DNA of 25,736 nucleotides from Halonatronomonas sp051745085 (lineage in GTDB: Bacteria > Bacillota > Halanaerobiia > Halanaerobiales > Halarsenatibacteraceae). Every line of letters begins with the position of its first letter. Positions within the stretch are counted from its first letter, which is position 1. Position numbers and translations under genes: made by a program. This document shows, piece after piece, positions 8,128-16,378 of this stretch. The DNA is taken from the NCBI GenBank assembly GCA_051745085.1, contig JBNJDR010000025.1, positions 1 through 25,736 of the forward strand, read 5' to 3'. The notes under the pieces are model-generated. The model was not told the DNA's origin. It made no database searches and worked only from the letters and a program-made list of their open reading frames with translations.

Positions 8128-10035
8128 ATGAAAGACAAAACATTTTACGTGACAACTCCAATTTATTATCCTAGTGATCGTCTACATATCGGCCATGCCT
8201 ATACAACGGTAGCTGCAGATGCTATCGCTCGCTATAAAGAATTACAGGGGTATGATTCTATGTTCCTGACTGGTTCCGATGAGCACGGGCAAAAGATCGA
8301 GAGAAAAGCTGCGGAAGCTGGAAAGGATCCCAAGGAATATGTAGATGAGATAGTAGCAACTTTTATTGATCTCTGGCATCAGCTAGGGGTGGATTATGAT
8401 CATTTTATTCGGACCACAGATCCTAATCACGAGGCCGTTGTCCAGGAAATTTTCCAGCAGCTGTTCGAACAGGGGGATATTTATTTAGGTAAGTACGAAG
8501 GCTGGTATTGTACTCCGTGCGAGACTTTTTGGCTGGAGAGACAGCTGGAAGATACCGAAGAAGGACATTATTGTCCTGACTGTAATCGACCCTTGGAATG
8601 GGTTGAAGAGGAAAGTTATTTCTTTAAGATGAGTAAATATGCAGATAGATTGTTGGCCCACATAAAAGAAAATCCTGAATTCATTCAACCGGAATCGAGA
8701 AGGAATGAAATGATCAACTTTATCGAAAAAGGCCTGGATGATCTCAGTGTATCTAGAACAACCTTTGATTGGGGGATTCAGGTGCCTGTAGATTCTGATC
8801 ATGTAATTTATGTGTGGATAGATGCTTTGAGCAACTATATCACAGCTATCGGTTATAATAGAGATGAAGAGAAGTTTAATAATTACTGGCCAGCGGATAT
8901 TCACCTGGTTGGGAAAGACATTCTTCGGTTTCATACTATTATCTGGCCGATTATTTTAATGGCGCTGGACCTGCCTCTACCTAAACAGGTATTTGGACAT
9001 GGCTGGTTGCTAAGTGATACCGGTAAAATGTCTAAATCCCGGGGTAATGTAGTAGATCCGTTAGAGTTGATCGAGGATTTTGGTAAAGATGCGATTAGAT
9101 ATTATTTACTTAGAGAGGTTGCTTTCGGTTCGGACGGTACCTATTCAACAGAAGCTTTGATTCAAAGGATAAACTCTGATTTAGCTAATGATTTAGGTAA
9201 TTTATTGCACAGGTCATTAACAATGGTTGAGAAATATTTTTCCGGTGTGGTGCCGTCACCAGGTGCAGCAACAGAATTTGATCCGGATTTAAAGAAAGTA
9301 GCTCAACTGACCATTAAATCAGTGGAGAAGGAATTGGAGGGGCTTCATTTCACCCGAGCTTTGGAAGATATTTGGAATTATATTCGACGGAGCAATAAAT
9401 ATATTGATCAAACACAGCCCTGGTTGTTGGCCAAAGAAGATGAGCAGCAGGAAAAGTTAGGCACTATTCTTTACAATCTCCTGGAGGCATTGAGACAGAT
9501 AGCGATCATGCTGAAACCATTTTTAGTTGATGCTTCTCTTGAGATTGGTGAACAGATAGGTGCGCTTAAAGAGTTAAAGAAATCTAAATGGGATGATCTT
9601 GCCTGGGGAGGCTTAAAGCCCGGCAAAAAAGTTAATAAAGGCGAACCGATTTTTCCCCGGATAGATTTAGAAGAGTATTTTTCGGAAAAAGAAGAAGTGA
9701 AATTAGAAACAGGATTGATTTCTTTTGAGGATTTTAAAGAGGTTGAGCTTAAGATAGCCAATATAATTAAAGCTGAAAAGATTAAAGATAGCAATAAATT
9801 ACTTAAATTACAGGTAGATTTAGGTGGGGAAAATAGACAGATAGTTGCTGGGATTGCAAACCATTATCAGCCTAATGAATTGATCAACCGACAGATATTA
9901 ATGGTGAGCAATCTAGAACCAGCTAAAATCTTTGGGGTTAAGTCAGAAGGTATGTTGTTGGCTGGTAGACATGAGGACAAATTAACCTTACTTGGTCCAG
10001 ATAAAAGGATAGAACCTGGAAGTCCAGTAAGTTAA
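8128..10035 (+). CDS. metG: Methionyl-tRNA synthetase
   Basis: The enzyme attaches methionine to initiator and elongator tRNA-Met. The 635 residues include the class I motifs HIGH (20-23) and KMSKS (300-304), a connective zinc knuckle with C128, C131, C149 and C152, an anticodon-binding helical domain, and a C-terminal EMAPII/Trbp111-type tRNA-binding domain from about residue 535. The ATG is preceded by AGAGGGTG. Only 28 bases separate it from rsmI, leaving no room for a T-box leader. It is the last gene of the block and is followed by a hairpin. Confidence 0.97.
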   Translation: MKDKTFYVTTPIYYPSDRLHIGHAYTTVAADAIARYKELQGYDSMFLTGSDEHGQKIERKAAEAGKDPKEYVDEIVATFIDLWHQLGVDYDHFIRTTDPNHEAVVQEIFQQLFEQGDIYLGKYEGWYCTPCETFWLERQLEDTEEGHYCPDCNRPLEWVEEESYFFKMSKYADRLLAHIKENPEFIQPESRRNEMINFIEKGLDDLSVSRTTFDWGIQVPVDSDHVIYVWIDALSNYITAIGYNRDEEKFNNYWPADIHLVGKDILRFHTIIWPIILMALDLPLPKQVFGHGWLLSDTGKMSKSRGNVVDPLELIEDFGKDAIRYYLLREVAFGSDGTYSTEALIQRINSDLANDLGNLLHRSLTMVEKYFSGVVPSPGAATEFDPDLKKVAQLTIKSVEKELEGLHFTRALEDIWNYIRRSNKYIDQTQPWLLAKEDEQQEKLGTILYNLLEALRQIAIMLKPFLVDASLEIGEQIGALKELKKSKWDDLAWGGLKPGKKVNKGEPIFPRIDLEEYFSEKEEVKLETGLISFEDFKEVELKIANIIKAEKIKDSNKLLKLQVDLGGENRQIVAGIANHYQPNELINRQILMVSNLEPAKIFGVKSEGMLLAGRHEDKLTLLGPDKRIEPGSPVS

Positions 10036-10100
10036 TATCTCAGGTATTCTTGGTTGTTTGCAGGATTTTTTATTGTTTGTGAAGAATATATGTAAGTGAA

Positions 10101-10155
10101 AAGGCTGCGGCTGGATAGAAATATTTTTAACTAGCTTGAACCAGGCGGCAGCCTT
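10101..10155 (+). terminator. Terminator-like hairpin after metG
   Basis: Arms AAGGCTGC (10101-10108) and GCAGCCTT (10148-10155) pair perfectly. The stem continues inward through 10109-10114 and 10141-10146 with one bulge and one mismatch. The downstream sequence is only modestly T-rich, so termination may be weak or the hairpin may act otherwise. Confidence 0.5.
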
Positions 10156-10214
10156 ATAATTTAGTAATTCTTGTGAAATTAAATTCTTTATTATCCAGAA
10201 AAGGAGTGAAGAGA

Positions 10215-10877
10215 ATGAAAAATATTGAATCGATTCCCAAGGCAACTATAGAAAGACTGCCTTTATATTATCGCTGTTTGGATAAACTAGCTAACTATGA
10301 AGATGTCGAAGTGGTTTCTTCTAAAGATTTAGGTGGCCGGTTAGGTATTCCTCCTACCCAGGTTCGTAAAGATTTGTCTTATTATGGAGAGTTCGGGCGG
10401 CGGGGGGTAGGTTATGATGTTTATGATTTAAAGAGGTCTGTAGGTAAAATTCTTGGTGTAGATGCGATATGGCCTACTGTATTAATCGGGGCAGGTAATT
10501 TAGGTAGAGCATTGGTTAATTATAATGGCTTTAAAAAAATGGGTATGGAGCTCACCGCTGTCTTTGATGCCGATTTAAGTAAAATAGGTAATCAAATAAG
10601 TGGCTTTGAGGTTAAGAGTGTTAAGAGGCTTGAAGAGGTAATTGCAGAGAATAATGTCAGATTAGGGATTATCACAGTTCCTCCAAATGCAGCCCAGGAA
10701 GTAGCTGACAACCTAGTTGAAGCAGGTATCAAAGCTATATGGAATTTTGCTCCTACTCGGTTGTATGTTCCTGATGAAATCACCGTTCGGAACGAAGATT
10801 TATCAATTGGGATAGTTAGTTTGATATATCACCTGAGCTGGCAGGAGAAAGCCAAAGAATTGGAAGAAAATAAATAA
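10215..10877 (+). CDS. rex: Redox-sensing transcriptional repressor Rex
   Basis: Rex represses fermentative and respiratory genes when NADH is low and leaves DNA when NADH is high. ATG 10215 is chosen because AAGGAGTG at 10201-10208 is 6 bases upstream; this gives 220 residues. An upstream in-frame GTG at 10173 lacks a ribosome site and would add a non-conserved tail. The N-terminal winged helix (about residues 1-80) has the family sequence QVRKDLSYYGEFG and GVGYDV, and the NADH-binding Rossmann domain starts at IGAGNLG (91-97). I found no convincing full Rex operator in the window. Confidence 0.96.
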   Translation: MKNIESIPKATIERLPLYYRCLDKLANYEDVEVVSSKDLGGRLGIPPTQVRKDLSYYGEFGRRGVGYDVYDLKRSVGKILGVDAIWPTVLIGAGNLGRALVNYNGFKKMGMELTAVFDADLSKIGNQISGFEVKSVKRLEEVIAENNVRLGIITVPPNAAQEVADNLVEAGIKAIWNFAPTRLYVPDEITVRNEDLSIGIVSLIYHLSWQEKAKELEENK

Positions 10878-10901
10878 AACCAGTCAGAATTTCTGACTGG
10901 T
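10871..10901 (-). terminator. Terminator of the cheB-cheR unit
   Basis: Two perfect 11-base arms (10879-10889 and 10891-10901) surround one base. On the minus strand the hairpin is followed by TTTTATTTATTTT, so it ends cheR transcription. On the plus strand it directly follows the rex stop codon but has no T run; it may still help end rex. Confidence 0.7.
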
Positions 10902-10934
10902 AAGAAGAATAATATAAGACTCGGATGTGTCTGA

Positions 10935-11720
10935 CTAGATTTTTTGATAGAAAGATAAAGTTACCTTTTTTAATTGAAATTGGTTTGGGTTGAAGATAAA
11001 TTCTGTATTACCTAAAAAGAGATAACCGGATTCTCTTAAATTTTGTGTAAATTTAAGAGTCAGGATTTCTTTCTGTTCTCGGGTTAAATAGATGAAGAAG
11101 TTGCGACTTAAGATTAAATCCCATCCTGATCTATAAGTATCATTAATTAAATCCTTGTTTTCGAAATTAACAGAGTTGATTATTTTCTGAGATAGTTGAT
11201 ATAGGTCTTTCTCACCCTGAACAGGGTTAAAGTAATTAGATAATAACTCGTCGGTAACATTTTTTAAGGAACTGGATGAATACCGCCCTATTCTGGCTTT
11301 ATTGAGAATTTCTGGATCTAAATCACTGGCTAAAATTTCGTAATCTGAACTTTTTAAGCCTAATTCATTTAGAATAATTGATAAAGTATAGGGTTCTGAA
11401 CCGTTTGAGCAAGGAGCGCTCCATATTTTTAATTTTTGGTTTGATTTAGTTTCAAGAAGTTCAGGTATGATCTTTTCTTCTAAGTACTTAAAGCTTTCTG
11501 GATTGCGGAAAAATTCTGAGGTATTGATGGTAAAGTGATTGAGATAAGCAGCCTTAAAAGAATCATCACTTCTTAGGGTACTGATGCATTCATTATAGTT
11601 TTTAATATCGTGGCGTCGCATTAAACTATCTGTGCGGCGCTGTACTCGTTTTAACTTATAACCGTCAAAATTAATATTTAATAATTTGGCGGCGTGATCT
11701 TTAAATTCATTGAATTCCAA
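10935..11720 (-). CDS. cheR: Chemotaxis protein methyltransferase CheR
   Basis: CheR methylates glutamates of chemoreceptors from S-adenosylmethionine, countering CheB in adaptation. The 261 residues comprise the N-terminal helical receptor-binding domain with NTSEFFRNPESF (66-77), then the SAM-binding domain with WSAPCSNGSEPY (100-111), and the late SRNFFIYL motif. The usual G-E-E-P is here G-S-E-P. The start appears to be TTG at 11720, ten bases after an AAGGAG that lies within the final codons of cheB; the nearby ATG at 11730 meets a stop after seven codons. The rare start and embedded ribosome site suggest translational coupling to cheB. Confidence 0.93.
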   Translation of the reverse strand: MEFNEFKDHAAKLLNINFDGYKLKRVQRRTDSLMRRHDIKNYNECISTLRSDDSFKAAYLNHFTINTSEFFRNPESFKYLEEKIIPELLETKSNQKLKIWSAPCSNGSEPYTLSIILNELGLKSSDYEILASDLDPEILNKARIGRYSSSSLKNVTDELLSNYFNPVQGEKDLYQLSQKIINSVNFENKDLINDTYRSGWDLILSRNFFIYLTREQKEILTLKFTQNLRESGYLFLGNTEFIFNPNQFQLKKVTLSFYQKI

Positions 11721-11726
11721 AGTTTG

Positions 11727-12770
11727 TCATCTCCTTTTTATTTGCTTGACAATATGAACAGGAATATCATATCGGGGTAATATTATATCATAAGCCCCAG
11801 CTTCAATAGTGGTGCCTGGCATACCATATACAAGGGCGGTGCTTTCATCTTCTACTATACCATATCCGCTGTGCTTTTTAATGGCGGTCATACCTACTCC
11901 TCCATCGTGACCCATCCCTGTTAGAATTATTCCGAGTAGACGGGCTTGAAAAATTGGGGCCAGAGAAGTAAACATATAATCTACACAGGGTCTTACACCC
12001 CATTTTTTAGGGTCCTGATTAAGTTCGACAACTCCTTTATCGTTAAAGGTAAGATGATAATCTCCAGGAGCAATTAAAACTTGTCCAGGGGTTAAAGCAT
12101 CACCGGGTTCTGCTTCTTTCACATTCAAAGGTGACTGCTGGTCCAGACGTTTAGCCAGAGAAGTAGTAAAGCCTGCTGGCATATGCTGAACTATAGCGAT
12201 TGCTGCTGGTAAATCTCCAGGAAGAGCTGTAATTACATCTTTTAAAGCTTTGGGTCCTCCCGAAGATGAGCCTATAGCGATTATAGGAAAATTGTCAAGA
12301 GAATAGTTGTTATCTTTTCCTGTGGTGTACCGGGGAGGATTTATGCGAGCAGAGATGTTTTTTTTATTCTGCTCAGTTTTGGCCTTTACTGAAACTTTTA
12401 TTTTCTCTTGGAGCTCATCTATGATATCATCTATATTAAGTGATATTGATCCTGAAGGCTTAGGAATGAATTCAAAGGCACCAATCTCCAGGGCTTGCAT
12501 TACAGTATCTCGATTATCCAGGGCACTAACCATAATAACAGGTAGTTCAGGATGATCGTCCATTATTTCCTGGAGGGTACTTAATCCGTCCTTGATAGGC
12601 ATTTCAATATCTAAAGTGACTACATCAGGTTTTATTTTATTTATTTTTGCTAAAGCGTCCTGGCCGTTGCGGGCGGTATCTATAACATTTATTTGAGGAT
12701 CTTTTTCTAAGGAATCCTTAAAAAGCTTTCGCATGAAAGCAGAATCATCAACAACTAATACATTAAGCAT
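11727..12770 (-). CDS. cheB: Chemotaxis response regulator / receptor methylesterase CheB
   Basis: CheB demethylates and deamidates chemoreceptors when phosphorylated by CheA. The 347 residues hold an N-terminal receiver domain with acidic D8 and D9, phospho-acceptor D54 (LDIEMP) and a later FIPKP lysine. A linker at about 125-160 leads to the methylesterase domain, with IGSSSGG (nucleophile S169), QHMP (H196) and the MGHDG aspartate near residue 293. The ATG has a GAGGAGG ribosome site. It forms a two-gene minus-strand unit with cheR. No cheA, cheW or receptor gene is nearby, so it serves a system encoded elsewhere. Confidence 0.96.
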   Translation of the reverse strand: MLNVLVVDDSAFMRKLFKDSLEKDPQINVIDTARNGQDALAKINKIKPDVVTLDIEMPIKDGLSTLQEIMDDHPELPVIMVSALDNRDTVMQALEIGAFEFIPKPSGSISLNIDDIIDELQEKIKVSVKAKTEQNKKNISARINPPRYTTGKDNNYSLDNFPIIAIGSSSGGPKALKDVITALPGDLPAAIAIVQHMPAGFTTSLAKRLDQQSPLNVKEAEPGDALTPGQVLIAPGDYHLTFNDKGVVELNQDPKKWGVRPCVDYMFTSLAPIFQARLLGIILTGMGHDGGVGMTAIKKHSGYGIVEDESTALVYGMPGTTIEAGAYDIILPRYDIPVHIVKQIKRR

Positions 12771-12797
12771 AAAAGTGTCCTCCTCTAAAGCATTACT

Positions 12798-12826
12798 TTG
12801 AAAAATTTAATTAAGTCTTATATTTT
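12798..12826 (+). promoter_or_regulatory. Candidate promoter for walJ-rlmH
   Basis: TTGAAA (12798-12803) and TATTTT (12821-12826) are 17 bases apart in the 107-base gap divergent from cheB. The match is moderate and the region is AT-rich. Confidence 0.3.
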
Positions 12827-12877
12827 ATATTCTTTTAAATTAGGCAAATTCCTTCAATTAAAACGAGGTGTTAATAA

Positions 12878-13714
12878 ATGACGATGAAAATGGCAGTACT
12901 GGCAAGTGGTAGTTCAGGTAATTCGATTTACTTAGAAAGTAATAATACAGCGATATTGATCGATGCGGGTTTGTCCGGCCGTGAACTTGAACGGAGAATG
13001 GCTAGTATTGATTTAGATCCGAGTAGTTTGACGGCGATTTTAGTAACTCATGAACATATCGATCATATTAAAGGGGCGGGAATCTTATCCAGAAGATATG
13101 ATATTCCCCTCTATGCAACCGCCGGCACCTGGCGAGCGGCAGCAAAGAAATTGGGCAAAATAACTCCGGCTAATAAGTGCCAAGTTGACGGTGATTGGGA
13201 AATTGGTGATCTTCATATCGAGAGTTTTCCTATTCCTCATGATGCCGAAGAGCCGGTAGGGTATGTGGTAGATAACGGAGAGGTCCGTTTTGGATTGGCT
13301 ACTGATATTGGCTATATAAGTGAAGGATTAATCGGTTACTTAACCAGGCTGGATTGTGTTTTATTAGAAGCCAATCATGATATTGATTTATTAAGAGAGG
13401 GAAGTTACCCTGGTGTATTAAAGCGGAGAATACGTGGAGAAGAAGGCCATCTTTCTAATGATGAAACAGCAGAGTTTTTACCAGAACTATTAAAAACTAA
13501 AAACTCTGCCTGTCCTGTTGTGCTTTTATCTCATTTAAGTGCCGAGAATAATCGACCTGAACTGGCTTATTTAACAGTGAAAAACTCGCTTTGCTCAGCT
13601 GGTTATAAAATTGGTAAGGATTTAATTTTAAAGTGTGCTCCTCGGGATGAAGCCAGTGAGATTTATACATTAAAATCAGCAAAACCAATAGAAGGGGTGA
13701 TTGATTCAGCATGA
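12878..13714 (+). CDS. walJ: Metallo-beta-lactamase fold nuclease WalJ/YycJ
   Basis: YycJ/WalJ proteins are metallo-beta-lactamase-fold, probably double-strand-specific DNA 5'-exonucleases, linked in Bacillus to the WalRK locus and DNA repair. The 278 residues begin with the family opening ASGSSGNS (9-16). The metal motif THEHIDH gives H58, H60, D62 and H63, with further ligands in FPIPHDA and the late SHLS. The ATG has GAGGTG 7 bases upstream. The stop overlaps rlmH as ATGA. The walJ-rlmH proximity matches Bacillus gene order, but walRK is not here. Confidence 0.9.
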   Translation: MTMKMAVLASGSSGNSIYLESNNTAILIDAGLSGRELERRMASIDLDPSSLTAILVTHEHIDHIKGAGILSRRYDIPLYATAGTWRAAAKKLGKITPANKCQVDGDWEIGDLHIESFPIPHDAEEPVGYVVDNGEVRFGLATDIGYISEGLIGYLTRLDCVLLEANHDIDLLREGSYPGVLKRRIRGEEGHLSNDETAEFLPELLKTKNSACPVVLLSHLSAENNRPELAYLTVKNSLCSAGYKIGKDLILKCAPRDEASEIYTLKSAKPIEGVIDSA

Positions 13715-14190
13715 TGAAGATAAACCTGGTTGCTGCAGGTAAGATAAACGAAGATTATATTAAGAAGGGAATCGAGGAATTTTCGCAAAGACTATCTAAT
13801 TATTGCAAGTTAAATATAATTGAAATAGAACATGAGCATATTCCTCAGAATACTAAGGGTATATCAGATAAAATTAAAGCAAAGGAAGGGATAAGGCTAT
13901 TAGAAAAAGTCCCGGAAAACAGCTATATAATAGCTCTAGATGTTAAAGGTAAACCGATGACTTCTAAAGGCCTGGCCCATTCCCTGCAGAATTTACAGGT
14001 ACAGGGAAGAAGTAATATTACCTTCATTATTGGCGGACCTCTCGGCTTATCTCAGGAAATTATTGCCGAAGCTGATTACCAGCTGTCTTTATCCCATATG
14101 ACTTTCACTCATCAGATGATAAGGCTTATTTTACTAGAACAGCTTTATCGGGCCTTTAAGATAATTTCTGGTGAACCTTATCATAGATAA
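13711..14190 (+). CDS. rlmH: 23S rRNA pseudouridine-1915 N3-methyltransferase
   Basis: RlmH methylates pseudouridine 1915 in helix 69 of 23S rRNA and acts on 70S ribosomes. The 159 residues form a single SPOUT (knotted) domain. Visible motifs are ALDVKGK (75-81), FIIGGPLGLS (105-114), LSHMTFTHQMIR (127-138) and the C-terminal EPYHR, typical of the family. Two consecutive ATG codons (13711, 13714) could start it; the first overlaps the walJ stop. Assignment is very firm. Confidence 0.97.
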   Translation: MMKINLVAAGKINEDYIKKGIEEFSQRLSNYCKLNIIEIEHEHIPQNTKGISDKIKAKEGIRLLEKVPENSYIIALDVKGKPMTSKGLAHSLQNLQVQGRSNITFIIGGPLGLSQEIIAEADYQLSLSHMTFTHQMIRLILLEQLYRAFKIISGEPYHR

Positions 14191-14309
14191 AGTAACCTTT
14201 TTAACAGATTTTAGATCTGCACGTGGGTATAATAAACGAGACGATTAGAAATTGCAAATATCAATTAGTTTATAAGATCAAGAATAATTTAAAAGTGGGA
14301 GTTGATTAT

Positions 14310-14723
14310 ATGAAAAGTAGAGCTACCTGGGAGGGCGGTTTAGCTTTCTCAGCTAAAGGTGATTCTGGCCATGAAGTTTTAATGGATGCCTCGAAATCAG
14401 CAGGTGGTGAAAATAGCGGCCCCAGCCCGATGGAATTATTATTGCATGGAGTTGCTGGCTGTACAGGTATTGATATTGTAAATACACTGCAGAAAATGAA
14501 AGCAGATGTTGAAGACTTTAAAATTGAAGTTGATGGCTCTCGAGCGGAAGACTATCCTAAAAAATACACAAGAATTAATATTCATTTTATTATTGAAGGA
14601 TCTGGCCTTACCGAAAAGAATGTTTCCCGGGCGATAAAATTAAGTTTGGATAAGTATTGTTCAGCCAGCAATTCATTGACAGCTGAAATAACCAGTAGTT
14701 ACGAAATAATTTCAATTGAATAA
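14310..14723 (+). CDS. OsmC family protein
   Basis: OsmC/Ohr proteins are small dimeric thiol-dependent enzymes, often peroxidases for organic hydroperoxides. This one has 137 residues from ATG 14310, the start of the recognisable family sequence MKSRATWEGG, with GGGAG 8 bases upstream. An in-frame GTG at 14223 would add 29 non-conserved residues, and a TATAAT-like box at 14228-14233 would fall within that extension, arguing for the shorter form. The two family cysteines are C51 (GVAGC) and C117 (KYCSAS). It is closer to the general YhfA/OsmC-like branch than to Ohr. The substrate is unknown. A strong terminator follows, separating it from the catabolic cluster. Confidence 0.9.
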   Translation: MKSRATWEGGLAFSAKGDSGHEVLMDASKSAGGENSGPSPMELLLHGVAGCTGIDIVNTLQKMKADVEDFKIEVDGSRAEDYPKKYTRINIHFIIEGSGLTEKNVSRAIKLSLDKYCSASNSLTAEITSSYEIISIE

Positions 14724-14747
14724 ATTTCAAAAGTATATCTTATTATT

Positions 14748-14774
14748 AGAGTCGGACTTTTCCGGCTCTTTTTT
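14748..14774 (+). terminator. Rho-independent terminator after the OsmC gene
   Basis: A stem of 8-9 bp (14748-14756 with 14761-14769, one T-G wobble) and a CTTT loop is followed directly by a run of T. It isolates the downstream catabolic cluster from the housekeeping region. Confidence 0.85.
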
Positions 14775-14911
14775 ATGCTTTTTAAGATAAAAATATTGAT
14801 AAAGGCAGGAGTTTATTAATTTATATTGAATATATAAAGTAACATTAAAAGAAATTAACTTTAGTGTTTTCGGTTAAATAAAAATAAATTTAAAATTGAA
14901 GGAGGAATATA
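14775..14911 (+). promoter_or_regulatory. AT-rich leader/promoter region of the catabolic cluster
   Basis: This gap must hold the promoter of the first PLP gene. A TTGATA at 14796-14801 is a possible -35, but no strong -10 stands at the right distance. An inverted repeat with 7-base arms TTTATAT (14820-14826) and ATATAAA (14832-14838) is a possible operator. No sigma-54 (-24/-12) element or riboswitch was recognised. GGAGGA lies before the ATG at 14912. Confidence 0.3.
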
Positions 14912-16378
14912 ATGATCGATTTAACTAAGAATGAAGAAAGATTAGAAAAAGCCATTGCCCGGGCTAAAGAAAAGGGGGTAATTATCCCTACGCTGGCGCA
15001 GATGAAAAATCCTGATTTAATTCCGGATGAGATTAAAGAAAAGCTTAAAGATGTCGGCCTGTGGGATATAGATTCCCTTAATTTATTTAGAATTAGCTGG
15101 CAGAATGAGCAAAAAGATTCAGGGGGACGGTATGGCGGTGTTAATTATATTGAACTGCCTAGTGAGCTTACAGGGGTGGATGCCAGAATTATCGCTCTGG
15201 TAGGCAAGTGGTTTCCGACTGGAGCTCATAAGATTGGCCCAACATTTGGTTGTTTGGTGCCAAAGCTGGTCACCGGTCAATTTGACCCAACTTCTGAAAA
15301 AGCTGTTTGGCCCTCTACCGGGAACTACTGTCGAGGTGGAGCTTATAACTCTCAACTTCTGGGCTGCAAATCAATTGCTATTTTACCTGAAGAAATGAGT
15401 AAAGAAAGATTTGAATGGTTGGAGAATGTTGCAGATGAAGTTATTCCAACTGTGGGTAGTGAAAGTAATGTTAAAGAAATATTCGATAAATGCTGGGAGT
15501 TAAAAGAGACCAGAGACGACGTTAATATATTTAACCAATTTGATGAGATGGGCAATCATCTCTGGCATTATGAAGTTACTGGTAATGCGATGGCTAAAGC
15601 ATTTGAGGATGCAGACGGGAAAAACATGGCTGGAGTTGTTTTAACTTCTGGTTCTGCTGGAACATTAGGTTCTGCAGATAGAGTGAAGGAACTTTATCCA
15701 GGGAGCAAATTGGCTGTATCTGAAGCTTTACAGTGCCCAACTTTATTGAATAATGGCTTTGGTGCTCATAGAATTGAAGGGATCGGCGATAAGCACGTTC
15801 CCTGGGTTCATAATGTTAAAAATACAGATATGGTTATGGCTGTTGATGATAATCATGCTATGAACCTCATCCGCCTTTTTAATACCGAAGTTGGTCACGC
15901 CTATCTTAAAGAAAATGGTGTTCCAGCAGAGACAGTAGATAACTTACATTTGATGGGTATCTCTGGAATTGCAAATATGCTTTCCGCTATTAAATTTGCT
16001 AAATATTACGAGTTAACCGAAGATGACGTGATTATGACTGTATTTACTGATTCGATGGAACTTTATGGTTCCCGGGTTGAAGAGATGGTAGAAGAAGCAG
16101 GCACCTATGAAAAAATTGATGCTGCAGTTGATTATCAGCGCCATCTGTTGGGAACTACAGTTGACCATGTTGAAGAGTTAACCTATTATAGCAAAAAACG
16201 AATCCATAATCTCAAGTATTATACCTGGATAGAACAACAGAAAAAAGATCTGGATGAATTAAATGCCCAGTGGTATGATTACGATAATTATTGGGGCGAG
16301 CTGCATAAGATGGCTCCCAAAATAGACAAGTTAATTAATGAATTCAATCAAAGAACAGGTTTGTTAGAGGAGTTGTAA
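14912..16378 (+). CDS. Uncharacterised fold-type-II PLP-dependent enzyme (488 aa)
   Basis: The protein resembles the tryptophan-synthase-beta/cysteine-synthase superfamily. A likely Schiff-base lysine is K107 in FPTGAHKIGP, the substrate-carboxylate loop is STGN (135-138) in WPSTGNYCRGG, and a Gly/Ser-rich PLP-phosphate loop is TSGSAGTLGS (245-254). At 488 residues it is longer than cysteine synthase (about 310) or diaminopropionate ammonia-lyase YgeX (about 400), with an N-terminal extension of about 90 residues and a long C-terminal helical tail. Length recalls the OrtB subunit of 2-amino-4-oxopentanoate thiolase, but no OrtA-like gene is adjacent. It heads the gene cluster with ygeW, ygeY and xdhABC. 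A beta-elimination/lyase or thiolase on a purine-derived amino acid is inference; the exact reaction is unknown. Confidence 0.8.
   Translation: MIDLTKNEERLEKAIARAKEKGVIIPTLAQMKNPDLIPDEIKEKLKDVGLWDIDSLNLFRISWQNEQKDSGGRYGGVNYIELPSELTGVDARIIALVGKWFPTGAHKIGPTFGCLVPKLVTGQFDPTSEKAVWPSTGNYCRGGAYNSQLLGCKSIAILPEEMSKERFEWLENVADEVIPTVGSESNVKEIFDKCWELKETRDDVNIFNQFDEMGNHLWHYEVTGNAMAKAFEDADGKNMAGVVLTSGSAGTLGSADRVKELYPGSKLAVSEALQCPTLLNNGFGAHRIEGIGDKHVPWVHNVKNTDMVMAVDDNHAMNLIRLFNTEVGHAYLKENGVPAETVDNLHLMGISGIANMLSAIKFAKYYELTEDDVIMTVFTDSMELYGSRVEEMVEEAGTYEKIDAAVDYQRHLLGTTVDHVEELTYYSKKRIHNLKYYTWIEQQKKDLDELNAQWYDYDNYWGELHKMAPKIDKLINEFNQRTGLLEEL

Noticed and set aside
8485..8934. Minus-strand open frame inside metG (149 codons)
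   Set aside because: It is a shadow frame of metG, lacks a ribosome site and resembles no family. The same applies to the other open frames opposite guaB, rsmI, ygeW/ygeY, xdhA and xdhB.
14223..14309. N-terminal extension of the OsmC protein from GTG 14223
   Set aside because: There is no family similarity in the extension and a TATAAT-like element lies inside it.
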